Positions 8,335-15,900 of a stretch of DNA of 64,000 nucleotides are shown here, one piece after another. Each line of letters starts with the position of its first letter. Within the stretch, counting starts at the first letter, position 1. The position numbers and the translations under genes were made by a program. Location: the NCBI GenBank assembly GCA_015487975.1, contig WFOS01000046.1:47129-111128 (forward strand). The letters run 5' to 3'. This stretch comes from Ardenticatena sp. Lineage in GTDB: Bacteria; Chloroflexota; Anaerolineae; Ardenticatenales; Ardenticatenaceae. The notes beneath the pieces are model-generated. The model was not told the DNA's origin, made no database searches, and saw only the letters and a list, made by a program, of their open reading frames with translations.

Positions 8335-9366
8335 TCAATCCGCCCTTCTTGTGTCGGGGTGGCGGTGTGATGGTCTGACTTGTATGTTGAACAGAGGGCA
8401 CGAGTGTGCGCCAAACTGGTATTTGTAGGCTTCATCGCCACGCAGAAAATCGAATTCGCGGCGCCCCAGTGCAATCGCGTGCTCGATTAGGTAGCCCAGC
8501 AAGACCCAGCCCGGGCTGAGCGCATCGAAGGCCAGGTCGAAACCGGAATTGTAGAGCAAGAAGCGCTCACCATCGTCGAAGAGCATGAAGGTGGCGGCTG
8601 GCGTGCCATCGATGAGCAGGAAGGCGAGCTGCAGCCAGCCGGCGCGGCTCATCTCCAAGGCCATCGCCTCGAAAAACGCGCGGCGTGCGGGGGTCCAGAA
8701 CATGGCTTTTTCTGGTGAACTCAATGTATGCAGATGGAAAAACGTGGGTAAATCCTCTGCCACAGCATCAGGGTGCGCGACCCAATACCACGAGACAAGC
8801 GCCTCTCGTCCGGCTTTGCGCAGTTTTCGCCGCAGTTCGTGGCGTGCTTTGGCGGATAGGGTTTTCTGGTAGGCCTCCCACGAAGCGGGCAGGGAAACAA
8901 GGGGGCACACGGTTTCTTGCTGATTGGTCAATGTGAGATGGCGTACCCTTGCACGTTCTGGAAGCAGGTGCAAAGTGGGCGAATCGGCTCGCAGACTATG
9001 GAGATCGAGCGTGCATTCACATTGTCGGCCCAGCCACGTGTCGAGCACAGCGTCCCACAATGCGGTGTCGTAGCCGGGGCGTGCCAGGATGTCCAGATAG
9101 TCGGTCAAGTCAATGCCGCCCACAAGACGCAATAGAGGCATGCCTGTTTCGTGGGTGATGTAAAAAGGCGCGAGCCCCACGAGGGTGTCGCCATCGTAGA
9201 GAGCGAGCGCCCGCAAACTGCCTTCACGTCCAAAATGGTGCCACCAGGTCAGTTGCCAGTTGGGCGATTGAAACAACGTGGCCCACGGGCACGCATAAAA
9301 AAGCGCCTCCCAAGAGGGGCGCAGGTCGGCGAGCGCTGCCGTCGTGGTGATCAGGTGCGGGCGCAT
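8335..9366 (-). CDS. GNAT/FemAB-like acyltransferase (CelD/BcsL family)
   Basis: A 343-residue protein of the PF13480-type GNAT family found in polysaccharide and peptidoglycan gene sets. Recognisable elements are the N-terminal WEALFYACPWATLFQSPNW, the basic central helix (SAKARHELRRKLRKAG) and the C-terminal FLRGDEAYKYQFGAH, which corresponds to the conserved YK-[YF]-x-[WF]-G stretch. Members transfer acyl or aminoacyl groups to surface polymers. Start at 9366 follows GGAGGGCG. It is the first gene of an operon with the downstream GT4 enzyme, suggesting joint work on a glycan or small glycoside. Confidence 0.8.
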   Translation of the reverse strand: MRPHLITTTAALADLRPSWEALFYACPWATLFQSPNWQLTWWHHFGREGSLRALALYDGDTLVGLAPFYITHETGMPLLRLVGGIDLTDYLDILARPGYDTALWDAVLDTWLGRQCECTLDLHSLRADSPTLHLLPERARVRHLTLTNQQETVCPLVSLPASWEAYQKTLSAKARHELRRKLRKAGREALVSWYWVAHPDAVAEDLPTFFHLHTLSSPEKAMFWTPARRAFFEAMALEMSRAGWLQLAFLLIDGTPAATFMLFDDGERFLLYNSGFDLAFDALSPGWVLLGYLIEHAIALGRREFDFLRGDEAYKYQFGAHSCPLFNIQVRPSHRHPDTRRAD

Positions 9367-9399
9367 CGAACGCCCTCCGTACAGATACAAGGCCGACAG

Positions 9400-9426
9400 G
9401 AAAACGTCCGGCAGCAAAGCCGGACG
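9400..9426 (-). terminator. Terminator of the Rrf2-family gene
   Basis: Stem CGTCCGGC/GCCGGACG with a 6-base loop, followed on the minus strand by TTTTCC. Confidence 0.6.
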
Positions 9427-9522
9427 CAGGTTGTCTGTTCATCGTTCATGCATTGTCTCATGTATCTGGTCCTGGTTGGTTGGTCTCAAAGCTGGGACGC
9501 GATTTGGCACCGCGTTCTTACC

Positions 9523-9963
9523 TCAGATGAAGTACATAGGCTGCTCGATACGCGGTTGAGATTGCTCGACCAGGTGTGCCAGGGTGGTCGAATAGAGCAC
9601 CTCATCGGTTACATGTTTCAACTCGCGCCAGACGCGGCGGATAGTGCATGACTCAAGCAACAAGCAGTCCGAAAAGTCAGGATTGACGCATTCCATCGGC
9701 TCGAACGTCCCTTCCAGCACGGCAAGTGCTTCACCCAGGTTGATTTCTTCGGGAGCACGTGCCAGCATATGCCCCCCCGAAGGCCCGCGAATGCTGCGGA
9801 CCAATCCCGCACGGCGTAACAACAACAGAATCTGGTCGAGATAGTTTTCCGGCACATGTTGCGCCGCGGCAATCTCAGCGCTGGGCACTGGGCCTTCGCC
9901 ATACCGTTGTGCCAGTTCCAGCAGAGCCCGAATGCCGTATTCGCCTTTGGTTGTAATTCGCAT
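9523..9963 (-). CDS. Rrf2-family transcriptional regulator with three conserved Cys
   Basis: A 146-residue winged-helix regulator. It opens with MRITTKGEYGIRALLELAQ, has the recognition region VPENYLDQILLLLRRAGLVRS and the RGPSGGHMLAR wing. Three Cys lie in the loop where IscR-type members bind [2Fe-2S]: Cys92, Cys100 and Cys106. The spacing is C-x7-C-x5-C rather than IscR's C-x5-C-x5-C. A cluster-sensing role is therefore plausible. No Fe-S assembly genes are in the window. It has a strong promoter (10011-10039) and an imperfect palindrome upstream that may be its own operator. Start at 9963 follows GGAGAGG. Confidence 0.88.
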   Translation of the reverse strand: MRITTKGEYGIRALLELAQRYGEGPVPSAEIAAAQHVPENYLDQILLLLRRAGLVRSIRGPSGGHMLARAPEEINLGEALAVLEGTFEPMECVNPDFSDCLLLESCTIRRVWRELKHVTDEVLYSTTLAHLVEQSQPRIEQPMYFI

Positions 9964-10010
9964 GCGGCCCTCTCCGTCCCACGTCTCGATCAGGGTTGTC
10001 TCGCGGCGAA

Positions 10011-10039
10011 AGCATAGCAAACGGTGCCAGCCCTGTCAA
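10011..10039 (-). promoter_or_regulatory. Promoter of the Rrf2-family gene
   Basis: On the minus strand TTGACA, 17 bases, TATGCT, placing transcription start about 40 bases before the ATG. Confidence 0.75.
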
Positions 10040-10051
10040 AGAAGCATCCAA

Positions 10052-10070
10052 AAGTACAAATTTGATACTA
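10052..10070. promoter_or_regulatory. Imperfect AT-rich inverted repeat upstream of the Rrf2-family promoter
   Basis: AAGTA-CAAATTTG-A-TACTA: an 8-bp palindrome with near-symmetric flanks, ending 12 bases upstream of the -35 box. It is a candidate regulator-binding site. Confidence 0.35.
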
Positions 10071-10149
10071 CTTGCGAGCGCGCAAGGTGCAAAAAGCGCA
10101 ATGCGTATGGTATGTTTTTACGAGGGGGATCGAAAAGGGGGATGGTTTG

Positions 10150-10398
10150 TTCGTGTATGTTTTTCGTGTAGAGTTTGAAAAGACCTGCAACGAAGCAGGA
10201 GAATCGGCCGAAGCATGGCTGGAAACATGCGAAGGGTATCGGTTCACAGCACTGGCTGTGGTGGCGGTCGTGGAGCGGCTTTTTCAGCCATCTCTTGCGG
10301 GCACATTGACGCCGTCACAGGCTTTTGGCGTCGATTTCGTACTGGCAATTGACGAGACACAGCGATTTGATGAAATAGTCTCACCAAAAGTTGAATAG
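10150..10398 (+). pseudogene. Possible 3' remnant of a dehydrogenase-like gene
   Basis: The stretch from 9964 to 10500 has no complete gene. Within it a frame ending in TAG at 10396-10398 encodes an amino-acid-like segment with protein-like composition: SAEAWLET, EGYRFTALAVVAVVERL, then GTLTPSQAFGVDFVL. From memory this resembles the C-terminus of saccharopine dehydrogenase/trans-acting enoyl reductase-family proteins. Sequence upstream of about 10190 looks non-coding, there is no ribosome site, and no start codon fits, so I read it as the tail of a decayed gene. Chance coding-like sequence is the alternative. Confidence 0.35.
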
Positions 10399-10415
10399 GT
10401 AGGAGAAAGGTCGTA

Positions 10416-10447
10416 TTGTGAAAGGGCTTCGTCTCCTCTACTATATT
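10416..10447 (+). promoter_or_regulatory. Weak promoter candidate for the response regulator
   Basis: TTGTGA, 17 bases, TACTAT, with an overlapping TATATT. It is a poor match to consensus. Confidence 0.3.
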
Positions 10448-10463
10448 GGCAGCAGCGCAAACC

Positions 10464-10493
10464 CAGCACAAGACAGGTACAGCACAAGACAGG
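10464..10493 (+). repeat. Tandem 14-bp direct repeat in the response-regulator leader
   Basis: CAGCACAAGACAGG occurs twice with a period of 16 bases (10464-10477 and 10480-10493), directly before the ATG at 10501 and where a ribosome site would be expected. Confidence 0.8.
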
Positions 10494-10500
10494 GCAAAAT

Positions 10501-11433
10501 ATGTTGACACAGCTGAAAATTCTCCTTCTCGAAAGTGATGTCGTCTCGCGTTTGCATATGCGGAATGCCATCGCTGAATTGGGGCACGAGGTGCTTGAAG
10601 CGGGGGATGTCGAAACGGCAATGGACATCGTGTTTAGCCATCGGCCCCACATTCTCATTATTGACTGGACACTGGAAGAGATGGCGGGCACGGATTTCAT
10701 CCAGCGTTTGAAAGAATCTTCTCCCCCGATGATGCCGTATGTGATTCTGCTGACAGCCCAGCACGCTCAGCCCATCGTCCCTGAAACATTGGGTGTGGAC
10801 GATTTCCTCACGAAGCCATTTCGCCTGCCGGATTTGATTGCGCGTATTGCCGTGGCGGCGCATGCGTTGCGGCTGCGGTATGAATTGCACGAGGTGCGGC
10901 GGCGTATCGAGCAGGCGGCATTGTTCGAGCAATCAAGCCAAGCGTTCAATCGCCGCGCCATTTATCAGTGGTTGACACGTGAATTTGCCCGCGCACATCG
11001 CCAGGTTTCGCCACTGAGCATTCTGCTCGTGAAATTTGCAAACGAAGATGTATGGAAGCGGATGCCATCCGAAACCCGGCAACTCTTTTTGGAACAGTTG
11101 CTACGCTCATGGACATTGAGCATTCGTGGGTACGACAGCATTGGAATATGGGATGAGGCACGTTTTTTGTTCGTCTTGCCCGGCACTGCATTTGAACAGG
11201 CGCTGGTGGTAGCGCGACGGTTGCGGGATGTAACCGACGAGATACACTTGAAAGACGAAGCAGGGAATTCGTTTTCCCCACAACTTCTCTGTGCGATTGC
11301 GAGTGTCCCGGGAATGGGGTACACCTCAGCCGACGAAATGCTGGAAGCCGTCGAGCGTGTGCTGACGAGTCCCCAGGTGCCACCTGTTGAAGAGCGCGTG
11401 TACGTGGCGGCAAATTCCAGCTCATCTGTGTGA
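10501..11433 (+). CDS. Response regulator with GGDEF-like but degenerate output domain
   Basis: A 310-residue protein. Residues 1-~120 are a receiver domain with the phosphorylation set intact: Glu11/Asp13, acceptor Asp55 in LIIDW, Thr85 and Lys105 in LTKPF. Residues ~145-300 have the layout of a nucleotidyl-cyclase-like domain (AFNRRAIYQWLTREFARAHR, SPLSILLVKF, RGYDSIGIWDEARFLFVLPGT, ALVVARRLR). The GGDEF active-site motif is not present, the equivalent being IWDEARF, so catalysis is unlikely and a binding or signalling role is inferred. No histidine kinase is adjacent. There is no good ribosome site; the start is set by the receiver domain. Confidence 0.8.
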   Translation: MLTQLKILLLESDVVSRLHMRNAIAELGHEVLEAGDVETAMDIVFSHRPHILIIDWTLEEMAGTDFIQRLKESSPPMMPYVILLTAQHAQPIVPETLGVDDFLTKPFRLPDLIARIAVAAHALRLRYELHEVRRRIEQAALFEQSSQAFNRRAIYQWLTREFARAHRQVSPLSILLVKFANEDVWKRMPSETRQLFLEQLLRSWTLSIRGYDSIGIWDEARFLFVLPGTAFEQALVVARRLRDVTDEIHLKDEAGNSFSPQLLCAIASVPGMGYTSADEMLEAVERVLTSPQVPPVEERVYVAANSSSSV

Positions 11434-11453
11434 AACCTGCTGACGAAAATGCA

Positions 11454-11484
11454 AAAGCCCCACCACACGGGTGGGGCTTTGCGT
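11454..11484. terminator. Bidirectional terminator between response regulator and tRNA-Met genes
   Basis: An 11-bp stem AAAGCCCCACC/GGTGGGGCTTT with flanking A and T tracts, lying between convergent units. Confidence 0.85.
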
Positions 11485-11490
11485 TTCGTG

Positions 11491-11563
11491 TGCCGGCGGT
11501 AGGACTCGAACCTACAACCCAGGGCTTATGAGTCCCTTGCTCTGCCAATTGAGCTACGCCGGC
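11491..11563 (-). tRNA. tRNA-Met (CAT), elongator type
   Basis: Acceptor GCCGGCG/CGCCGGC, standard TA-GCTC...GAGC D-arm, anticodon loop CTCATAA and T-loop TTCGAGT. The anticodon stem AGGGA/GCCCT closes with an A-G mismatch. Lacking the initiator C1-A72 mismatch, it is read as elongator Met; an Ile2 (lysidine) tRNA with CAT cannot be excluded from sequence alone. Confidence 0.85.
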
Positions 11564-11593
11564 AAAAAAACAACCGGCTTGATACCGGTTGAG

Positions 11594-11665
<72 letters not shown>

Positions 11666-11678
11666 TTGACAGCCCAAG

Positions 11679-11706
11679 AGTATAAACAGAGCTGAGATTT
11701 TGTCAA
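11679..11706 (-). promoter_or_regulatory. Promoter for tRNA-fMet/tRNA-Met
   Basis: On the minus strand TTGACA, 16 bases, TATACT; transcription would begin a few bases before tRNA-fMet. Confidence 0.82.
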
Positions 11707-11855
11707 ATTGGCTTGTGTTCGATATTGGTCGTGTGTCAAGGTGCAAAAATCTTGGTGGAAAAGTGGGCACGTTTGGTTGGCATTCTTGTGCAAAATGCGT
11801 AGGATGGCGGGCGGTTGATTTCCCAGAAGAATGCCAAGCATGCAAAGGAGGTGCA

Positions 11856-12272
11856 ATGGAGATCGAAGCGTGGTTGCCACCGCTCACAAGCGGTATGATT
11901 TTGGTGAGTGGTGTGTTCCTCGTGGCCGGTTGGGTTGCTATCAAGCGCAAACAGCGTGATGCGCACCATCGCTTGATGTTAGGCGCAACGGTCTTTGCAG
12001 CGCTCTTTCTGATCTTGTATGTGACGCGCTTCTTCTTGCTGGGGGCCAAACCCTTCGAACATGGTGGCTGGCTGCGCACGCTCTATTTCGCCATCTTGAT
12101 TCCGCATTCGTTGCTGGCGATCGTTGTGGGGCCAGCGGCATTACTGGCGATTTATCGTGCCAACCAGAAGCAATTTCGCCAACACCGCCGTATTGGACGC
12201 TGGCTTGTCCCGGTATGGTTGTTCGTGGCGGTCTCTGGTTGGGTGATTTATTGGATGTTGTATCAACTGTAA
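11856..12272 (+). CDS. DUF420 family membrane protein
   Basis: A 138-residue protein with four hydrophobic segments (about residues 12-28, 40-60, 74-98 and 113-135). The conserved pattern AIKRKQRDAHHRLML and a HSLLAIVVGPAALL helix match DUF420/YozB-type proteins, which often sit near cytochrome oxidase genes and whose conserved His residues suggest haem or metal contact. The start at 11856 is fixed by AAAGGAGGTGCA. A small Cys-rich gene and DegV follow closely on the same strand, likely one transcript. Confidence 0.82.
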   Translation: MEIEAWLPPLTSGMILVSGVFLVAGWVAIKRKQRDAHHRLMLGATVFAALFLILYVTRFFLLGAKPFEHGGWLRTLYFAILIPHSLLAIVVGPAALLAIYRANQKQFRQHRRIGRWLVPVWLFVAVSGWVIYWMLYQL

Positions 12273-12295
12273 GCCTGGCACAAAGGAGGAGGCGT

Positions 12296-12454
12296 ATGTG
12301 CGCGAATTCGAAATGTCGGGTCGAAGCTGTTGTGTTGGGAACATGTAAGCGCTGTGGCAAGGAAGTCTGTCTTTCGTGTGGCTACAAAAATGCCAAAGGG
12401 GTCTGGCATGATGGGCGCTTTTGCCATGCTGAGGGTGCACGGACAGAGAAGTAG
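12296..12454 (+). CDS. Small Cys-rich zinc-ribbon-like protein
   Basis: A 52-residue protein with seven Cys: Cys2, Cys7, Cys17, Cys20, Cys25, Cys28 and Cys43. The central CKRCGKEVCLSCGYKN holds two CxxC pairs, enough to bind zinc. It has no signal or membrane segment. A very strong site (AAAGGAGGAGGCGT) precedes the ATG, which supports it as a real gene despite its size. It lies between DUF420 and DegV. I cannot assign a function. Confidence 0.72.
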   Translation: MCANSKCRVEAVVLGTCKRCGKEVCLSCGYKNAKGVWHDGRFCHAEGARTEK

Positions 12455-12481
12455 AGAGCGAGATGTGGAGAGGGGTGCCTC

Positions 12482-13345
12482 ATGATTCGGATTGTCACTG
12501 ATAGTGCTGCCAACCTGCCTACCCCGTTTGTGCAGGCATTCGATATTGCTGTCGTGCCGCTGAAAGTGATTGTGGGTGACAAGGTGTATCGTGATGGTGT
12601 CGATTTGTCGGTGGCTGAATTTTACGAGATGTTGGCGTCGCAGCGCACTTCGCCTTCGACGTCGCAGCCTTCACCTGATGATTTCATCGAAGTGTACAAG
12701 CCCATCCTGGAAGCGGGCGATGAGATTTTGTCCATCCATCTGGCGCATACGCTGAGCGGTACATTCAACTCGGCTTTGCAGGCGGTGCAGCAGTTTCCCA
12801 ATGCTCCCATCACGCTTGTTGACACGTACCTGGTTTCGATCGGAACGGGGTTGGCAGTTCTCGGTGCAGCACAGGCGCTTCACCAGGGGGCGAGCCGTGA
12901 AGAGGCTGCCGATGTGGCCACTCGCATGTCCAAACACACGACGTTGCTTTTTACGTTGGAAACGTTGGAATATTTGCGACGTGGTGGGCGCATTGGCAAC
13001 GCCAGTGCGTTTTTTGGGACGTTATTGCGCATCAAGCCGGTGCTGGCATTGCAACATGGGGTTGTCGAACCGGTTGACCGTGTGCGCACACGCCAACGCG
13101 CTCTGGCGCGTATGGTGGAGATGGCCGTGGAACGACAAAACGACACGCCAGTGTGGCTCGGTATTGCTCATGCCAACGCCCCTGACGAAGCGGCGCGTGT
13201 ACGTGCCGAGTTGGAGCAAAAACTCGATGTGCGCTTCTGTGTCGAGACGGTGATTGGGCCTGTCGTGGGGGCACATACCGGGCCCGGAACCGTGGGTATT
13301 GCGGTGACATCTGCACCGGAAGGCATCGAGGCGCCGCAGATGTAG
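12482..13345 (+). CDS. DegV family fatty-acid-binding protein
   Basis: A 287-residue DegV/FakB-type protein. The N-terminal domain starts IRIVTDSAANLP and has the PLKVIVGDKVYRDGVDLS strand pair and the TSQPSPDDF segment. The HLAHTLSGTFNSA motif corresponds to the lipid carboxylate-binding loop, and the C-terminal domain ends with GPVVGAHTGPGTVGIA. FakB proteins present bound fatty acids to the FakA kinase; no fakA is visible here. Length is normal. ATG at 12482 follows GGAGAGGGG. Confidence 0.92.
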   Translation: MIRIVTDSAANLPTPFVQAFDIAVVPLKVIVGDKVYRDGVDLSVAEFYEMLASQRTSPSTSQPSPDDFIEVYKPILEAGDEILSIHLAHTLSGTFNSALQAVQQFPNAPITLVDTYLVSIGTGLAVLGAAQALHQGASREEAADVATRMSKHTTLLFTLETLEYLRRGGRIGNASAFFGTLLRIKPVLALQHGVVEPVDRVRTRQRALARMVEMAVERQNDTPVWLGIAHANAPDEAARVRAELEQKLDVRFCVETVIGPVVGAHTGPGTVGIAVTSAPEGIEAPQM

Positions 13346-13368
13346 AGGAATGCCCGTGAAACAGACGC

Positions 13369-13398
13369 AAACGCGCGAGGCACCCCTCGCGCGTTTTG
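13369..13398. terminator. Bidirectional terminator between degV and rpoD
   Basis: An 11-bp stem AACGCGCGAGG/CCTCGCGCGTT with a CACC loop and short T run, between convergent genes. Confidence 0.82.
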
Positions 13399-13413
13399 GC
13401 TTCGGGGTGGTCG

Positions 13414-15105
13414 TCAGCTGAGGTAGTCGCGCAGTTCTTTGCTGCGCAGAGGGTGGCGCAGTTTACGCAGGGCTTTGGCTTCGATTTGGCGGATGCGTTC
13501 GCGCGTGACGCCAAATTCTTGCCCCACTTCTTCCAGGGTGCGGGGACGGCCATCGTACAGCCCGAAGCGCAATTCGAGCACTTTCCGCTCGCGTTCGCTC
13601 AGTTGGTTCAGCACTTCGCGTAAATGCCTGGCGAGCATGTTGCGGCTGGCTTCGTCCACAGGAGTGGCTGATTTTTCGTCCGCGATGAAGTCGCCCAGGC
13701 TGCTGTTTTCTTCGTTGTTGATGGGAGCTTCCAGCGAGACGGGGTCTTGCGCCAGGTTCATGATGCGGCGCACCTTGGCGGCAGCGCGGCGGAGTTTGCG
13801 TGCCAGCACCGGATCCAGGCGTTCGCCATGTTCGCGAGCATGGCGAATGATTTCGGCTTCATGTTCGGGGAGCAAGCCCATTTCCAATGCAATATCTTCA
13901 TCGCTGGGTTCGTGCCCAAGTTCTTGGGTGAGGCGGCGCGAGATGCGAATGACACGGTTGATGGTGTCCAACATGTGGACAGGGATGCGGATGGTTCGCG
14001 AATGGTCGGCGATTGCCCGCGAGATGGCCTGACGGATCCACCAAGTGGCATAGGTGCTGAATTTGTAGCCTTTGGTGTGGTCGAATTTTTCGACCGCACG
14101 CAGAAGTCCAAGGTTGCCTTCTTGAATCAGGTCGAGGAAGCTCATACCACGGTTCATGTAGCGTTTGGCAACACTGACGACCAGACGCAGGTTGGCATTG
14201 GCTAGCAATTGTTTGGCGTTGACAGCACGGCGGCGAATACGGTTGAGATGTTGTTCGATGACGTCGTCGCTGAGATCGTTGAGCCAGAGACTGACGGTTT
14301 CGGCGAGGGGCAAACGGTTGTTGGCAATGGTATCGAGCAGGCGTTGTAAAATGTCATCTGGCAAAAGGTAGATGTAGAGCGGCACTTCGTAGATGTGGCG
14401 ACGAAGGGCGCTATTGGATTCGGAAAGAACCGCTGATGCGGCGTTGCCATTTTCGGTGTTGGTTTCGGTATTGGTGGCTGGAAAGTGAAGCGCTGCGTAG
14501 CGTGCTGGCAGGAAGGGAACGTTCGGTGGCCAGGTTTCACGGACGTCGAGCACATTTTGAATCATATGCTCGATGGCAGGGGGCTCGATCTGGGCTGCTT
14601 CCAAGTTGCGCAGGATTTGTTCCCAAAGGGCGAAGAGGCGTTCGTACACAGATTGCAGGAAGTGCCGCCGCCCCAATGGAGAAGCCCCCGTGCCATGCTC
14701 TTCGTGCTCGTGCAAGAGGCTTCCTGCGCTAATCATCAACCCCAGCCACAATTCCTCGTCACTGTTGAGCAGAGGCACACGCCCGATTTCGTGCAGGTAC
14801 ATGCGGACAGGGTCTTCACTGAGCAGCGAAAGCGTTTCGTCTTCCAGGTCGGGTGGACTTTCTTTTTCTTCGCGGGCTACTTCGGCGAGTTCTTCGTCTA
14901 GGGGTTCTTCTTCTTGCCAGGTGGTGTTGGCATCTTCGATCGTAATGCCGTGCGCCTGGAGGTCGCGGTAGAAGTCATTGAGCGCTTGCTGGTCGAGGTC
15001 GTATTCGGCAAGGGCATCGATCACAGTGCGGCGTCGTAAGCGTTTGCGCTTGCCTGCGAGAGTGATGAGCTTTTGCACCACTCTCTCGCGGTTGATCATA
15101 CTCAT
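13414..15105 (-). CDS. rpoD: Primary RNA polymerase sigma factor (RpoD/SigA)
   Basis: A 563-residue group 1 sigma-70. Region 1.2 ([18 protein letters not shown], about 96-113) is followed by an unusual ~170-residue stretch before region 2.1 ([17 protein letters not shown], ~304). Region 2.4 carries [17 protein letters not shown]; region 4.2 carries [19 protein letters not shown] near the C-terminus. The N-terminal ~60 residues ([15 protein letters not shown]...VIDAL) resemble a short region 1.1. The start at 15105 has GGAGGAC upstream. The promoters found throughout the window match the -10/-35 preferences of such a sigma factor. Single gene with its own promoter. Confidence 0.95.
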   Translation of the reverse strand: MSMINRERVVQKLITLAGKRKRLRRRTVIDALAEYDLDQQALNDFYRDLQAHGITIEDANTTWQEEEPLDEELAEVAREEKESPPDLEDETLSLLSEDPVRMYLHEIGRVPLLNSDEELWLGLMISAGSLLHEHEEHGTGASPLGRRHFLQSVYERLFALWEQILRNLEAAQIEPPAIEHMIQNVLDVRETWPPNVPFLPARYAALHFPATNTETNTENGNAASAVLSESNSALRRHIYEVPLYIYLLPDDILQRLLDTIANNRLPLAETVSLWLNDLSDDVIEQHLNRIRRRAVNAKQLLANANLRLVVSVAKRYMNRGMSFLDLIQEGNLGLLRAVEKFDHTKGYKFSTYATWWIRQAISRAIADHSRTIRIPVHMLDTINRVIRISRRLTQELGHEPSDEDIALEMGLLPEHEAEIIRHAREHGERLDPVLARKLRRAAAKVRRIMNLAQDPVSLEAPINNEENSSLGDFIADEKSATPVDEASRNMLARHLREVLNQLSERERKVLELRFGLYDGRPRTLEEVGQEFGVTRERIRQIEAKALRKLRHPLRSKELRDYLS

Positions 15106-15182
15106 GCAGTCCTCCGCATTGGCACGGCTTGGTTGTTCATTTGAAATAAAATTGGTGTTCGATGGGCGGTGTGGACAAATGT

Positions 15183-15211
15183 ATAGTACCGAAAGGTCGC
15201 GTTAGCGTCAA
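15183..15211 (-). promoter_or_regulatory. Candidate rpoD promoter
   Basis: On the minus strand TTGACG, 17 bases, TACTAT. It overlaps the stop codon of the upstream DUF2225 gene and leaves a ~70-base leader. Confidence 0.55.
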
Positions 15212-15900
15212 TTGTGTTCGGCAGGCGTTGGCGGTGCGTTGCTGGCAGGTGGAAGGTTGGCTGTTGTATACAGTGCGGCGTCTTGTTGGCGGGCGAGCGT
15301 GATTTGAAATTGCAACACTTGTTTCACCAATGAGGAAGGGGTGTGGCGGAGTCCTTCTTCGGCAGCATCTATGGCTTTCTGGAAGTGTCGGCTGCGTCGC
15401 CAAACGTCTGCCAGAATGGCGTATTCACTGGCGGCGTCGTCGGCGAAAGGTTGCTTGTGGGCTTGTGCGAGTTGAAAGAGATGGGCAGCACGTTCGCGGC
15501 ATTGGATGGCCCCTTCTGTGGCACAAGCATCATCGCATGCCCAGGCGGCTTTGAGTGCCGCCCAACCGGCTTTGTCGTACGCATGGGTGGCTTCGGCAAT
15601 CTGGCTCCAACAGAGAAAGGATCGGGCGAGTTCTGGCAAGGTGGTATGGTGACGGGTTTCCTGGTAGGCGGTAGAAGCGACAATCGCAGCAGCTTGTGGG
15701 GGCGCTTTTTCGATTTTGGGAGCGCAGTACCCACAGCCCGGGCAGCACATCATGTCGTAGGCAAGTGTGGTGCGCGCGAGTGGGGGCGGGCGCGTGTCCA
15801 GATCGCTCGGACCGAATGCGATTGTACTTGCGATGAGGCGAACATGAACGGTCTGGCCGCACAGAGCACATTGCATTGTCGTGTCAAAAAACGTGGTCAT
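15208..15900 (-). CDS. DUF2225 family protein (zinc-ribbon plus helical repeats)
   Basis: A 230-residue protein. The N-terminus has two Cys pairs, Cys11-x2-Cys14 (CALC) and CCPGCGYC at 52-59, with the DLDTRPPP spacer typical of DUF2225. The remaining ~150 residues are helical and TPR-like (LARSFLCWSQIAEA, EYAILADVWRRSRHFQKAIDAAEEGL). The function of this family is unknown; members are thought to be cytoplasmic. Its start overlaps the preceding stop by one base (TAATG), so it is translationally coupled to the gene at 15900-16682. Confidence 0.8.
   Translation of the reverse strand: MTTFFDTTMQCALCGQTVHVRLIASTIAFGPSDLDTRPPPLARTTLAYDMMCCPGCGYCAPKIEKAPPQAAAIVASTAYQETRHHTTLPELARSFLCWSQIAEATHAYDKAGWAALKAAWACDDACATEGAIQCRERAAHLFQLAQAHKQPFADDAASEYAILADVWRRSRHFQKAIDAAEEGLRHTPSSLVKQVLQFQITLARQQDAALYTTANLPPASNAPPTPAEHN

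Noticed and set aside
10180..10300. Possible riboswitch from clustered small hairpins
   Set aside because: No known riboswitch consensus fits, no downstream metabolic gene is controlled, and a decayed coding tail explains part of the sequence.
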